A stretch of DNA of 64,000 nt from Yarrowia lipolytica (taxonomy: Eukaryota; Ascomycota; Dipodascomycetes; Dipodascales), in contig NC_090775.1 in assembly GCF_001761485.1 (NCBI RefSeq), forward strand, positions 310,001 through 374,000. Direction: 5' to 3'. Below are positions 20,769 to 34,213 of the stretch, piece by piece. A model generated the notes under the pieces. The model saw nothing but the letters and a program-made list of their open reading frames with translations, did no database searches and was not told the origin of the DNA. The number at the start of each line of letters is the position of its first letter. Within the stretch, counting starts at the first letter, position 1. The translations under genes were made by a program, and so were the position numbers.

Positions 20769-21672
20769 TGTGCCCTTATGCTGCTTGTTCAAGCCTCGAG
20801 CCTTATCCAACAGTACATGCGCAGATACAATAGATACGATTTCACTGCTATCTGAAACGTTTCCGATAGCGTTGCGGGATGCAAAAGTATTGTGACAGCA
20901 GTCAGAAAGCTGGCTTCCCCAGGAAAAACAAATTCCTTGCGACCAGGGCCTTCTTACCCGCGCAGTGTGTCTTAACTAAAACCTGCACAGGGGGCATGGC
21001 ACATACAGACATTACACCCATGTAGAAGAGCAGCCAGACTCATATCGCGAGAGTCGTATCATGAGGAAAAACAAGGAATTATTGTGCACATATTGACACT
21101 GTGTGGGTCTTAGAATTTGAAAATATGTAATATATTTCGAACTTTCGCACGTACGACAAAGACATGCTCTCCCATGGCCTGATGCTCCACCACCCTCGAA
21201 GCCATTGCCAACACCTTTTACCATTTCCAGGAACAAGCGGGAAAAACAAATACTGACACATGTACAAAGGCTGCAAAGCACCAATAAATCAATGTTCAGA
21301 AAAACAAATGCCCCTTATATTGCTGATGAGTTGCTCTAATAACCAAGTAGCCATTCCATAGATATCGGCGATGAGTGATGTCGGAACCTACTCGTTTGGA
21401 GCCGTGCATTGAGCAGCTGTTTAGCAGCCATTCAAGTCCAGCCACCGCATTTGCTTTTAAACAACTGCTAGCGGTAGTGACTGTTTACTGTATACGGGAT
21501 GGACGGAGGAAATGCGTCGTGAAAGGCCCCCACTCAACACGTGTATTTATCATCCACTTGCTATGACGTCTCGAACTGCGTATGTCAATATACGGGCATC
21601 GTGCATTATCGCATACCTAAGGTAGTCTCCCGTTCCCTTGGCTAACAATAAATTGAAACTAGCTGTATTTTA

Positions 21673-24600
21673 TCACTCATCCTCACCGAAACGCTTTCCA
21701 GTATGCCGGAATAGCAGACGCTGGTTTCGCGAAACACACTTTTCCACCTCGTTCTGAAGCTGGAACACCTCCTCAGCTAGATTCTGACGATACGGCAGCT
21801 CGTCGTCGTCCACCTGGTTCAAGTCGTCGATATGGACTGCAACCTCCTGCCACTTTGGGTCAATCAAATGTGAATGCTTGGCAATCAGATCTCGGGCAAA
21901 CTCGGGAAGGGAACCCATGGGGTCGTCGTCACTTTCCTCGAGATCCAGATCATCAATAAACACATCCTCATCAATCTCCTTACTCAGGTGCAGCAGCGAG
22001 TCGGAAGGATCAGTAATGAACTTCTCGATATCCTCCAAGACGAAATCATTGATGTCGGGACACACAGGTTCAGTCAGAAGTTGGTCTGCGATGGCGTTCT
22101 CAAACACATCCACAGGTTCTCCACACTCAGCCATGACATCAATTGTAGCATCGTGGAAGAGATCAGGGTTCCGAACATCAAATAGAGGATGCTCGGCCAG
22201 GTCCATCTCTTCAACAATAGATCGGAGAAGATCACCAACGGAAAACTGAGAAGCTCCAGCAGCGACATGAGACTTGGCGGTGCTCGCAGTGCTAGTAGCA
22301 CTCACCACAGGCTCAAGTTCAGGAGTACTACTGGCAACAGAAGGCGAGCTGGGCTTGGGACTAGGTGAAGCCAGATAGTCTGCCAGGTGGCCTCCAATTT
22401 GACCACTGGCACCTCTCCGACTGCTGCCGCTGTTGAAACTGTTGTACTTGTAGTCATCTCCGCTGTTGCTGGGCTTGTTGTAGTTGAGAGAAGATGAGTC
22501 ATCTTCGTCCCATGTAGACGTTGACATGTTGGAGGCGAGCTTGGGCTGGGGTGCCACGATTGGCTTGGAAGCAGACTCCTTCTCTTCAAGCTCCTTCTTG
22601 GCTGCCAGTTCCTTGGCCGCCTTCTCGAGACGCCTCTTCTCGTTTCGCTCTTTCTCAAGTCGTTCCTTCTCAGCTTTCTCCCGCTTGACCTTTTCGGCTT
22701 TCTCCTTCTTCATGGCCAGCAAGGACTTCTCGTAGCGCTCCTTTTCGGCCTTCTCAACCTGCTCTTTCTCAGCCTTTTCTTTCTCCAGTCGCTCGGCCTC
22801 GATTCGCTCCTTCTCCATCCGTTCTTCAGCAAGTTTGAAGCGCTCAGCATCCCGTTTTTCTTTCTCCTCCTTGTGCTTGAGAGCCTTCTCAGCCTTGATA
22901 CGAGCCTTCTCTTCCTTGATTTTCTGTTTCTCCTCCCTGAGACGTTGCTTTTCAGCTCTGGCTTCCTCGTCAGCTACAGCCTCCTTAGCCTTCTTTTCTG
23001 CCTCGGCCGCTTCCAACGCCTTCTTGAGGGTCTCAGCCGCATGCTCCACCTCCTCGCATGCCTTTAGTGCTAGCGCCTTCTTAGTCTGAGCTTCTTCCTC
23101 CTCAATGGTGGTCAGAGCAGCTCTCTCGGCCCGCTCAGCATCCTCCTGCTCCTTTTTGTAGTTCTTGATTGCAAGCTTCTTCTCCCTCTCATAGGCCTTA
23201 AGCGAGTTTCTGTACTTTCGCTTCTCGTTCTTGGATAGTACAGAGATGTGCTCAGAAGACAGGATTCGAGGAGGTTCAGGAAGGTCGAGATCAGGAGTGG
23301 CAGGTCGACTGCCAGTAAAATCAATTTCGCTGGGTGCACCATCAGTGGTAACAGATCGTAGATCGTCGGCATGCATGTCGCTGTCGTCATCCTGAGGAGG
23401 TCCCACGACTCTGTTGATAGCCAGGTTTTCGTAATCACCTGTGTCCTCGTTAAAGTCGTCATCCAACTCATTGTCATAAAGATGGTCACTACTGAATCCT
23501 ACACCAGGGGTCACAGGCACATGAGCATGGAAGGGCTCAGGTCGCACCATGGCAGGTCTGTTGACATCCAGAGGAGACTTGTCGAATCCTTCAACCTCTA
23601 AAGAGTTGTACATTGAAGTCTCAGGACGGGGTCCAGCCAAACCGGGAGGTCCAGACAGTCCAGGAGGTCCACTGAGACCTGGGGGAGCAGAAAGCCCTGG
23701 AGAAGCAGAAAGTCCAGGAGGAAGGCCGAAAGGCTGAGTAGTAGTCGGTCCCCACTGGTCGGGGTTGAAATCTCTCGTCAGCGTCATGGGACCCTGACTA
23801 ATAGCCCTGAGAGTCTCTTCGGGGATTCTGTCGTCAACAGACAGCACAGGGGCTCTTCTGGAGGGAGATGTAGAAGGGCTCAGGCTGGAGTCCTCGTAGC
23901 CTGCGGCCAGCACAGACTTTACGTTATGGGGCTGGTTTCTCGATGTTTCTGTGTTAGTTGGTTGTACTTTATGGTAAAATCTACGCTCAGGCTCCACGTA
24001 TGCAATCACAGCGCGCCTTTAATTTCATTAACTGCATTTTGTCTACATGGTCAACATACATAAAATCAAATTGTTGGGCCGCTGTAGGGGTTTCCTGAGT
24101 TTTAACAATGTTCAAAAGAGCTTAGTTCTCACCTTTCTTGCCGCCGTTCATTAGATGTGCCAGAAGCTCTTGGCTGTGATGCTGTTTCTGGTTGCTGTCC
24201 CCCATGAGACCAGGAGGTGGGGTGGCGGCCTGCTCGGGCACTTTGTCGGTGGGGCCTCCTTTCATGAGTTGTTGGAAGCTCTGGGTCTCGTCGCTGGCCA
24301 GAGGAAGAGCCGCGGCTTTACCACCAGAAAAGATGGCAAAGGGTGTGAACTGGCCCTCCAGAAACTCGGACGATTCGTGCTTGCTGGGGTCCATGATGTT
24401 GTCCTTAGAGAAGGCAAATAGATTAGGCAGCGAGTTCTTGTCGTCGTCCAGATCCAAAGACTTGAGAATGGCCGATGAGAACACAAAGTCAAACTTGTTC
24501 TTTGATAGCGACTTGAGTGTGTTCTTGAACAAGGGCAGAGTGAAGTCCATCTGACGCTTGGGATCCGGATCCGGCATAGGGTAGTTCACAGCAGGCTCTA

Positions 24601-25609
24601 CTGGAGTGGGCTTGACAGGAGAGGCCTGGGCGGGAGTATGCAGCTTTCCAGCAGGGGTTGTGGGGCTCTGCTTGGCCCAAGAGGCAGTGGCAGGAAGAGC
24701 GTTTCCATGGATGTCTTCAGTGGCATGTTGAGCCACTGCAGCGTGGCCACTCTGGTGTCTAATAGGAGTGTTGGGCTGCACGGGCGATGGTTGGGAGTGC
24801 TGCTGGAAGTCGCCGTACCGTTGTTGCTGCTGCTGCTGTCGCTGTTGCTTTTGAATGCCCTGTCGAGCCGCATGCTGAATTGTGGAGAGATCCTGCCGGG
24901 TGTACGAGTCTGCCTCCTCCCCAGGTTCGTGCAGGAACATGCAATTGGGGTTGGGGCAGGGTTGGCCCCGCAGGTATGACGAGCAGTACTTTGTGGTGCC
25001 GTACGCTGCCCTCAAGTACTTGCCGTCGTTCATGGAGCCGTCCACGGCAGCGATACATCGAGCGGCGTCCTCCTTTTTGGAGAACGTCACATAGACGCCA
25101 AGGCCGGGGGTGCCGTTGACGTTGTTGCGCCGGTTGATGACAATCTTCTGGATGCGGCCATACTGTCCAAAGAACTGCTCGCCACGAAGAGTGTTGTGCA
25201 GATCTTCGGTGGGTATGTCTGGGTTGAGGCCGATGACATAAACGAGGTTCTTCTGGATAACTCGCATGCCCGACAGATGCTTGCGTGAGCTCTGTTCCAT
25301 CTCCTTCTTTTCCCGCTCCTTTTGCTTTCGCTCCCGCTCCTGCTTGGTCTGCTTGACATGATGCTTCTTCCACTCCTCGGGCGAGATGACCTTGTACTCA
25401 ACACTCTCGTCGTCGTAGGGCCGTCGACATCCGGGGCATCTGCCATTTAGCTGCGGGTTCTGACGAATGTTGTTGTAACAGAACTGGCAGATCTGGTAGC
25501 CGCACGGACAGGGCTTGAAGTTTCGGTCACTGATGTCCATCTCTTCGACGCAGAGAGGACACACCTCTTCTTCCTCATCGGAGATGAAAGAGTCTGCCTG
25601 AAATGCCAT
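21673..25609 (-). CDS. NOT4: CCR4-NOT subunit NOT4, RING E3 ubiquitin ligase (two exons)
   Basis: Exon 1 is 25609-24133 and exon 2 is 23948-21673; the sum is 3753 nt, exactly 1251 codons (1250 aa). The C4C4 RING has cysteines 17, 20, 34, 36, 41, 44, 58 and 61; an RRM follows at about 118-200, then a CCCH zinc finger. Q-rich and PPGL segments come next, a highly charged Lys/Glu coiled coil at about 734-963, and an acidic C-terminal region ending RHTGKRFGEDE. Not4 ubiquitinates ribosome and nascent-chain substrates and links CCR4-NOT to stalled translation. The RING-RRM-CCCH order is diagnostic. Read alone, each exon looks like a separate gene: exon 1 would stop three codons past the donor, and exon 2 has no ATG start. 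A long coiled-coil tail is, to my knowledge, also present in filamentous ascomycete Not4 but absent from the 587-residue Saccharomyces protein. Confidence 0.9.
23949..24132 (-). other. NOT4 intron (184 nt)
   Basis: The donor is AAAG|GTGAGA, with the GT at 24132-24131; the acceptor is CCAACTAACACAG|AAACATCG, ending at 23949. The CTAACACAG branch-plus-acceptor is the strongest Yarrowia intron signature. Splicing is in phase 1 and joins the two frames exactly. Unspliced RNA meets a stop at 24124-24122. Confidence 0.9.
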
Positions 25610-26163
25610 TATTGTGTGTGTCTGTCTTGGTGATGATGAAGATGCGGTTTTGTGGTGTCGTATTGTATGTGTGACGTGGTGTATGGGTCAGATCAGGTTG
25701 GTAGTGTGGCAACGCTATCTGTGTGTGGTGTAAAGAGAGTTGTATCGCCAAGTTGTCTGTTTAGTGCCGGGTAAGTTCACAATTTGGCGTGTTTTGTGCC
25801 TGCTGGGAGCTTGCCCAATTCGGCTGACTAAGTTCCACTTGTATGGAGTCTAATGACATGTGAGGACAGGACAGAAATGTGCCTAATACGGTGTTTTACT
25901 ATCAAAATGCCTGTGGGAAAAAACATAAATACTTATCTGACCCCCCTAAATTCCATCTCCGACCAACCCCTACCCCATCACCGCTTCATACACCCACTTA
26001 TTCAATACCTCCCACTTTTTGGTCACGTGCAGGGTTTCTCCCAACGTCTCGCCCAATCAAACTCGCCAAAATTCAATTGTCAAACCCAACTCTTGTCTGG
26101 TGCAAAAGCCTGTAATACTGGTTACGCAGGAGCCGTCGTGACACACAACACACAACTAACACA
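25610..26163. promoter_or_regulatory. Divergent promoter region of NOT4 and NUGM
   Basis: 554 bp between two divergent ATGs. GTCACGTG (26022-26029) lies about 135 bp upstream of NUGM. Both leaders are rich in CA/TG dinucleotides near the start codons. Confidence 0.6.
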
Positions 26164-27009
26164 ATGCTCTCTCGATTCGCCAGAATTGGCAGCATGGGCA
26201 TCCGCCCCGTCGCAGCAGCCCGTGCTACCTTTGTGACCTCCGCCCGAGCCGCCCAGGCCGCCCCCTCTTGGGAGAACATCAAGGACATCCGACTCGACCC
26301 CAAGGTCCATGTTGACGAGGTTTACGAGCCCATCGTCAACCCCGCAGACCGATACCTCCAGCACGTGTCGGACCTCCACCAGTACGCCAAATACATCATG
26401 GCTGCTCTGCCCAAGTACATCCAGGGCTTTTCTGTGTGGAAGGACGAGCTGACTCTGCACGTTGCACCAAGCGCTGTCATTCCCGTCACTACCTTCCTGC
26501 GAGACAACACCTCGACTCAGTACAAGTCCATCATCGATATTACCGCCGTGGACTACCCCTCTCGAGAAAACCGGTTCGAGGTGGTCTACAACTTTCTGTC
26601 TGTGCGACACAACTCGCGAATCCGACTTAAGACATACGCTACCGAGGTGACCCCCGTCCCCAGTATCACCTGCCTGTACGAGGGCGCCAACTGGTTCGAG
26701 CGAGAGGCCTACGATATGTACGGAGTCTTCTTTGAGGGCCACCCCGATCTGCGACGAATCATGACCGACTACGGTTTTGAGGGCCACCCTCTGCGAAAGG
26801 ACTTCCCTCTCACCGGATACACTGAGGTCCGATGGGACGAGGAGAAGCGACGAGTGGTTTACGAGCCCCTGGAGCTTACCCAGGCCTTCCGAAACTTCTC
26901 TGCCGGCTCCACCGCTTGGGAGCCTGTTGGACCCGGTCGAGACGACCGACCCGACTCTTTCAAGCTCCCCACCCCCAAGCCCGAGGAGAAGGAAGGCGAC
27001 AAGAAGTAG
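26164..27009 (+). CDS. NUGM: Complex I 30 kDa subunit NUGM (NDUFS3/NuoC homologue)
   Basis: 281 aa. The first ~32 residues (Arg/Ala/Ser, no acids) form a mitochondrial presequence. The body is the conserved 30 kDa subunit, with the family signature at about 179-216: EREAYDMYGVFFEGHPDLRR followed by IMTDYGFEGHPLRKDFPLTG. NUGM sits in the peripheral arm of NADH:ubiquinone oxidoreductase next to the 49 kDa subunit near the quinone-reduction module. Its presence excludes Saccharomyces, which lacks complex I. Codon use is strongly biased (CTC/CTG Leu, CGA Arg, few TTA/CTA/TCA), as expected for an abundant protein; this also leaves a spurious 352-codon open frame on the opposite strand. Confidence 0.97.
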   Translation: MLSRFARIGSMGIRPVAAARATFVTSARAAQAAPSWENIKDIRLDPKVHVDEVYEPIVNPADRYLQHVSDLHQYAKYIMAALPKYIQGFSVWKDELTLHVAPSAVIPVTTFLRDNTSTQYKSIIDITAVDYPSRENRFEVVYNFLSVRHNSRIRLKTYATEVTPVPSITCLYEGANWFEREAYDMYGVFFEGHPDLRRIMTDYGFEGHPLRKDFPLTGYTEVRWDEEKRRVVYEPLELTQAFRNFSAGSTAWEPVGPGRDDRPDSFKLPTPKPEEKEGDKK

Positions 27010-27764
27010 ATGCATAAATGACAATTTAGTTGAGATAGAGCGATGCTGGTTACATGGGAATGTAGGGTGAGATTCGGAATGAGTGCTATTGAAAAGTCCA
27101 GAGTAGGAAGATGGCTTTTCACGGAAGTACAACCCGTGATGGCATTGGATGGAGTACTTGTAGTTCAATGGTTGATGCATTAGGGTACAACCTGGGTCGA
27201 TTCAGAAGGACGGCTTTTGCATGCAACATCTTCTTTGGCAGATCAAAGAGTGGGTTTCATGGGATTCGAGCTCGCAATAAGTAACATGATAAGTAGGTTA
27301 CTTAGATTTTAAAGTAATATCAACACTCATCTATCTCCTAGCCATTGAGAAGTGTCGTGCACTTTCCCATTCTAAGGCAAAAGCAACAGTTACGAGTAGT
27401 TACAATATCTACAAGTACTTGTAGTGCTTCCAGACTGAGATTACCTACTGTCACCGGCACAGATTGAGAGAGCATAAGTCGACACATTGTACATACTGTA
27501 CAAAGAGAATACTCTTAACTGGGGGCTTATATATAACGGTGACTACTATGCATAGATTTGTATCATGAGATCTCTCGAGCTGTATGTTTGCTTCACTTTT
27601 AGAAAAGCGGCTGGCAATCTCTGTCTTCGCACATGCACGTCCTGTTCCAGTCATTCATTGGCTATGCTTTCCAGCATTTTTCAGACATTTCTTCATTGCT
27701 CGTCAAATTTGTCATTAAATATACAGCTCAGTTGTGCACCTTCTACTAGAAAATGGTGCTCTAC
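27010..27764. other. Convergent intergenic region, NUGM and END3
   Basis: 755 bp holding two 3' flanks. No gene seen. Repeated short words such as ctacaagtacttgtag near 27411 occur here. Confidence 0.6.
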
Positions 27765-28967
27765 TTACTTTCTCAGAGAAGCCAACTCTGCCTCCAGCTG
27801 GTCCAATTCCTGCTGCTTTCTCTGCTGGTGAACCTCCAGCTCGTTCACCTGCATCTCCAGCAGATTGACCTCCTCTTCACTTTCCTTGAGGTTGGTCTCC
27901 CCCACCGACGCGGGAGCGCCGCTCTTAGCCTTCCGAAGCTGTTCCTCCTTGTAATCAAGCAATTGCTCCAGCTCTCGTTTGATTAATGCAGTGTGCGACG
28001 TGGAGTACGAGTTGCCGTGCTGTTTTGAGTCGGCGGCCGCACGTTCAGCCTTTTCCACCAGGTTCTCCAGATCCGTCAGTTCCCGCTTTAGCCGCACCTC
28101 CTCCCAGTCGGTGTCCTTGGTGGCCGAAAAGTCCGTGCCCGATGTTGAGTACGAATTTCCTCCAATACCCAGCTTCTGCAGGTAGCCGTTGGCAAACGCC
28201 TCCTTCTTGGAGGCAGGGGCGTTGCTCTTCTGGGGCTTGAGCTCGGCCTGGCTCGAGTTTATGCTGAACTCAGGGGTGGCCTTCTCAAAGGTGGCTCGCA
28301 GCGACGCAGGCACTCCTCGGGGGATACGCACTCCCTTTTCTCGATAGTTAAGCATGTGCAGAAACACCAGACACTGCTCCTTCTCGATCCGCTCGTCGGA
28401 CTTGGGGTTGACCAGGTTCCAGGCCATGGCAATGTCGCCTTCGGGCACCCGGCTCAGAGTCTGGTAGAGCTCCGTCAGAGCATCATAGGAGACCCGGCCA
28501 TGACGGTCACAATTGGCTGTGAAGATGGCCGAGTAGGAATCTCGATCGGCAGGCGAAATGTACCAGTCGAAATCTGTAGAGAGACCGAGGTTCTCGAGAT
28601 CCTCGTCGTCGGAATCATCCAGCTTGGAGTGGGGCTGGCTGATGGCTTTGTTGGCTTCTATTAAGTGGGCCTTGGACTGTGGGACCAGCCATTGGGGTAG
28701 CGTGGAGGGCACGTCGTTGATGTTGTTGTTGAGAAGGTCGAAGATGAGTCGCATGGTAATACAGAACTCCTCAAAGTCGAGACAGCCGTCACTGTCCACG
28801 TCGGCCAGATCCCAAATCTTGGCCAACTTGTCCTCCGACAGATTGGAGTTTTTGAGCACGGGGGAAACCTGGTCGCCGGTGAGCACATTGTTGACGGGTT
28901 TGAGCCCGCTGAAAATGTCCCAGTACTTGTTGATTTCCCACTCCTCCAGCTTACCTTGAGCACTCAT
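27765..28967 (-). CDS. END3: Endocytic actin-patch protein END3 (EH-domain)
   Basis: 400 aa. EH domain 1 covers about 8-100, with the EF-hand loop DVDSDGCLDFEEF at 56-68; a second, more divergent EH-like domain lies at about 135-230 (DWYISPADRDSYSAIF). The C-terminus from about 290 is coiled coil. The opening WEINKYWDIFSGLKPVNN closely matches End3 of other yeasts. End3 forms the Pan1-Sla1-End3 complex that couples endocytic coats to Arp2/3-driven actin assembly at the cell cortex. The length is close to the filamentous fungal orthologues. The ATG at 28965-28967 is the first after a probable intron in the 5' leader. Confidence 0.93.
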   Translation of the reverse strand: MSAQGKLEEWEINKYWDIFSGLKPVNNVLTGDQVSPVLKNSNLSEDKLAKIWDLADVDSDGCLDFEEFCITMRLIFDLLNNNINDVPSTLPQWLVPQSKAHLIEANKAISQPHSKLDDSDDEDLENLGLSTDFDWYISPADRDSYSAIFTANCDRHGRVSYDALTELYQTLSRVPEGDIAMAWNLVNPKSDERIEKEQCLVFLHMLNYREKGVRIPRGVPASLRATFEKATPEFSINSSQAELKPQKSNAPASKKEAFANGYLQKLGIGGNSYSTSGTDFSATKDTDWEEVRLKRELTDLENLVEKAERAAADSKQHGNSYSTSHTALIKRELEQLLDYKEEQLRKAKSGAPASVGETNLKESEEEVNLLEMQVNELEVHQQRKQQELDQLEAELASLRK

Positions 28968-28986
28968 GATGTGGCACCGATAGTGT

Positions 28987-29035
28987 CTGTTAGTGAGCGA
29001 TTAGCTGCATGTGGTGTTGCGGTAGGGTAACTTAC
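28987..29035 (-). other. Probable 5' UTR intron of END3 (49 nt)
   Basis: AACAA|GTAAGT at 29035-29030 and CACTAACAG ending at 28987 form a donor and a branch-acceptor pair 20 nt before the END3 ATG. No ATG precedes it, so it would only alter the leader. Confidence 0.5.
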
Positions 29036-30171
29036 TTGTTGCTGATGGGATGGGAGGGAGGTGGCTGGTTATAGGAAGTGTAGTGTCCAAGTAAGTATCG
29101 TATCGTACTTGAGTGGAAAAGCAACTACAGCTACCCCATATATATATTCGAATGGCCGTAATACATCAACTCTGTCACTGTCAGAAAGTCCAACTTCTCT
29201 ATACACGTTCCAAATGACGTACACCTCATGTTTCACTGCAACCACACGGTTATCACTCGTGTGTGGCATATTAATTTCGAGGCCTTTTTTTTTGACAAAG
29301 AGGAGAACGAAGAACAACACAAGACATCCAATTACCAGTAGAACCATACTGTAGAGGGAAATGGCCACAATTAGCGCCTTATGGCGATTATCCACTACAA
29401 GAATATGACTCATTAGCTGGTCATCGTTTTACATCGTCCACCAACTATCGTACAAGTAATTAGGAGTGTATCGAACACTTCGCACCAGGTGCAACCACAT
29501 GGCATCCAATCCAATCCAAAGATGGCAGTGCAAGAGGTTGGCAAATGACACGACAAGAAACACACCAGTGGAAGAATACAAGATCCCGACCATCCGGACA
29601 CGTAAAAAGAAGATAAAACACCCTAAAACTCTGGGAACATCATATTAGTCACTCTAGTGTAGTTTTACCAAACTCCCCGGGCTAACTCCGTCAAATTCAC
29701 AACCCCCCTGGTTGGAGGTGAGAGAGCCAATTGGGTGCTATTTTAAGTGCTCCTTCTGAAATGAAATTTTCACCCTCACAAACGGAAACACCCTCGAAAG
29801 GTAATACTAGGGACTGGATCGAAGCAGAAATCCCATAGGTGTATTTGTACAACAAATATACAGCGCTGACACGACTGTGCAGATGGTTTGATTAGCCCCA
29901 GTAAAGGCCAGCTGGCATCTACGAGTACATATTGATAAGATAACAGTGCGTCGCAAAGGTGCAACGTAAACGACCACGTCCACGGGTACAATTGTACATG
30001 GCTTCGATACGAGGCTACGATTTCTGATGCACTTTGTACTCATTCTTTTCAGTATACTCATTACATCTAGCTTTATTGAACGATGAAATTCCTTGATATA
30101 AAGCTCCACCTGAGCTTCCACAATCCAGATACTACCGATACAGTATTAACTACAGTTACTAAACATGGCTC
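29036..30171. other. Intergenic region, END3 upstream and ARF1 downstream
   Basis: About 1.1 kb including the END3 promoter and the ARF1 3' flank. A T-run lies at 29285-29293. No gene, tRNA or repeat was supported. Confidence 0.6.
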
Positions 30172-32876
<2,705 letters not shown>

Positions 32877-33845
32877 ATGTCGATCCGAGGCACCGCCAAA
32901 TACCACCAGATACCCGTCCAGAGCGACGCGCCGCAATTCGCAGCCCCCCAGGGTCAACAGTTTTCGTCCTACTCCCAGAACCGCGACTTCAACCTCAAAT
33001 CCACAATCACAGAGGGCGACTTTGCCGACAAGGTCAAGGCCGTGACCCAGAAGATTGAGGTCTTCCTGGACAAGTACTCGGGCCCGGTCAAGCCCCATCT
33101 TCCCACCCTCGGCCGGTTCCTCATTGTCGTCACTTTCCTGGAGGACGCGCTCCGAATCCTCACACAGTGGTCTGACCAGGTCTACTACATCACCAACTTC
33201 AAGCACATCCCCAAGTTTATCACCGTCATCTTTCTGCTGCTCAACGTGGTTGCCATGATCGCCGGATCCTTCATGGTCACCGCCAAGAAGCGAATTGAGG
33301 TCGGTTGCGGTCTGCTGGTCGGAGTCATTGTCACCCAGGCTCTGGCCTACGGCCTCATCTTTGACTTTGGCTTCATTCTGCGAAACCTGTCCGTCATTGG
33401 CGGTCTTTTCATCGCTCTTAACGACGCCTTTGTCAAGGACAAGTCCAAGCGAGGTCTCCCTGGTCTCCCCTCTATTGACGACAAGGACCGGTCCAAGTAC
33501 GTGCTCCTGGCAGGCCGAATCCTCCTGGTTGTCATGTTCACCTCCTTCATCCTCAATATGACCTGGACTATGTCTCGAGTTCTGGTGTCCATTGTCGGAA
33601 TTGCTGCTTGCTCCATGGTCGTTGTTGGCTTCAAGGCCCGAGTTTCCGCGTTCCTCCTGTGCATCATCCTCTTCATCTTTAACATCACCGCCAACTCCTA
33701 CTGGGCCTTCCCCGCCTCTTCTCCCGTCCGAGACTACCTCAAGTACGAGCACTTCCAGACCCTGTCCATCATTGGCGGTCTTCTGCTGGTTGTCAACACC
33801 GGAGCCGGCAAAATCTCCATTGACGAGAAGAAGAAGGTCTACTAA
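32877..33845 (+). CDS. ERV29: COPII cargo receptor ERV29 (SURF4 family)
   Basis: 322 aa from the ATG at 32877; the frame continues upstream only to a GTG. It has a cytosolic N-terminus of about 75 residues, then about seven hydrophobic segments, including FLIVVTFLEDALRILTQWSD, the SURF4 family hallmark. It ends in KKVY, a dilysine signal for COPI-dependent return to the ER. Erv29 packages soluble secretory cargo such as pro-alpha-factor and vacuolar hydrolase precursors into COPII vesicles. The strong codon bias suggests high expression and leaves an unusually long antisense frame that I do not regard as a gene. Confidence 0.93.
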   Translation: MSIRGTAKYHQIPVQSDAPQFAAPQGQQFSSYSQNRDFNLKSTITEGDFADKVKAVTQKIEVFLDKYSGPVKPHLPTLGRFLIVVTFLEDALRILTQWSDQVYYITNFKHIPKFITVIFLLLNVVAMIAGSFMVTAKKRIEVGCGLLVGVIVTQALAYGLIFDFGFILRNLSVIGGLFIALNDAFVKDKSKRGLPGLPSIDDKDRSKYVLLAGRILLVVMFTSFILNMTWTMSRVLVSIVGIAACSMVVVGFKARVSAFLLCIILFIFNITANSYWAFPASSPVRDYLKYEHFQTLSIIGGLLLVVNTGAGKISIDEKKKVY

Positions 33846-34213
33846 GCTATTACTAGTCAGCAACAACACTTTGGTAGAGTTTGATACAGACATTGACATC
33901 TACCGCGATGTAAAAATAATGTATACTAGGAGAGTCTGTCGTTCGCGAGTGGCAATGTCATGAGTTACACCTGATTCAAATAGTGAATAATAATATAACA
34001 GCCACAAATGAAAGATGTATCCACGGGTAGATATGGCTTTAATTACTGATGATTGAATGATTATCTGAGTGCTACAGTTGTAACGAGTACGAGTTATTAC
34101 CTGCTACTATTGTACTCCTAAATCAAAGTACTCGTACATGCAATGAATTACTTGTACTTGCGCCAATCAGATCTATCGATTGTATTGTATATAATACTAG
34201 TCTATTCTTTTGC
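33846..34213. other. Convergent intergenic region, ERV29 and SDR
   Basis: 368 bp of two 3' flanks, AT-rich, with gagtacgag and tactcgtacatg words near 34085 and 34131. No gene. Confidence 0.6.

Larger units (their letters stand above)
16963..21672. other. Largest gene-free region in the window (4.7 kb)
   Basis: It lies upstream of the 815-aa gene and downstream of NOT4. No frame longer than 123 codons, and none with recognisable domains. A CT-rich promoter-like stretch lies at 17730-17840, a T-rich run at 18766-18810, a 7-bp hairpin at 19531-19550, a 19-bp palindrome at 20282-20300 and two adjacent hairpins at 20735-20768. It could be a long regulatory region or encode non-coding RNA; no known RNA family was recognised. 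Confidence 0.55.

Noticed and set aside
26122-27180. 352-codon minus-strand frame opposite NUGM
   Set aside because: Antisense shadow of NUGM.
27740-27770. GTAAGT at the END3 stop codon as an intron donor leading to further exons
   Set aside because: No CTAAC-type acceptor follows within typical intron length, and the protein already has full family length.
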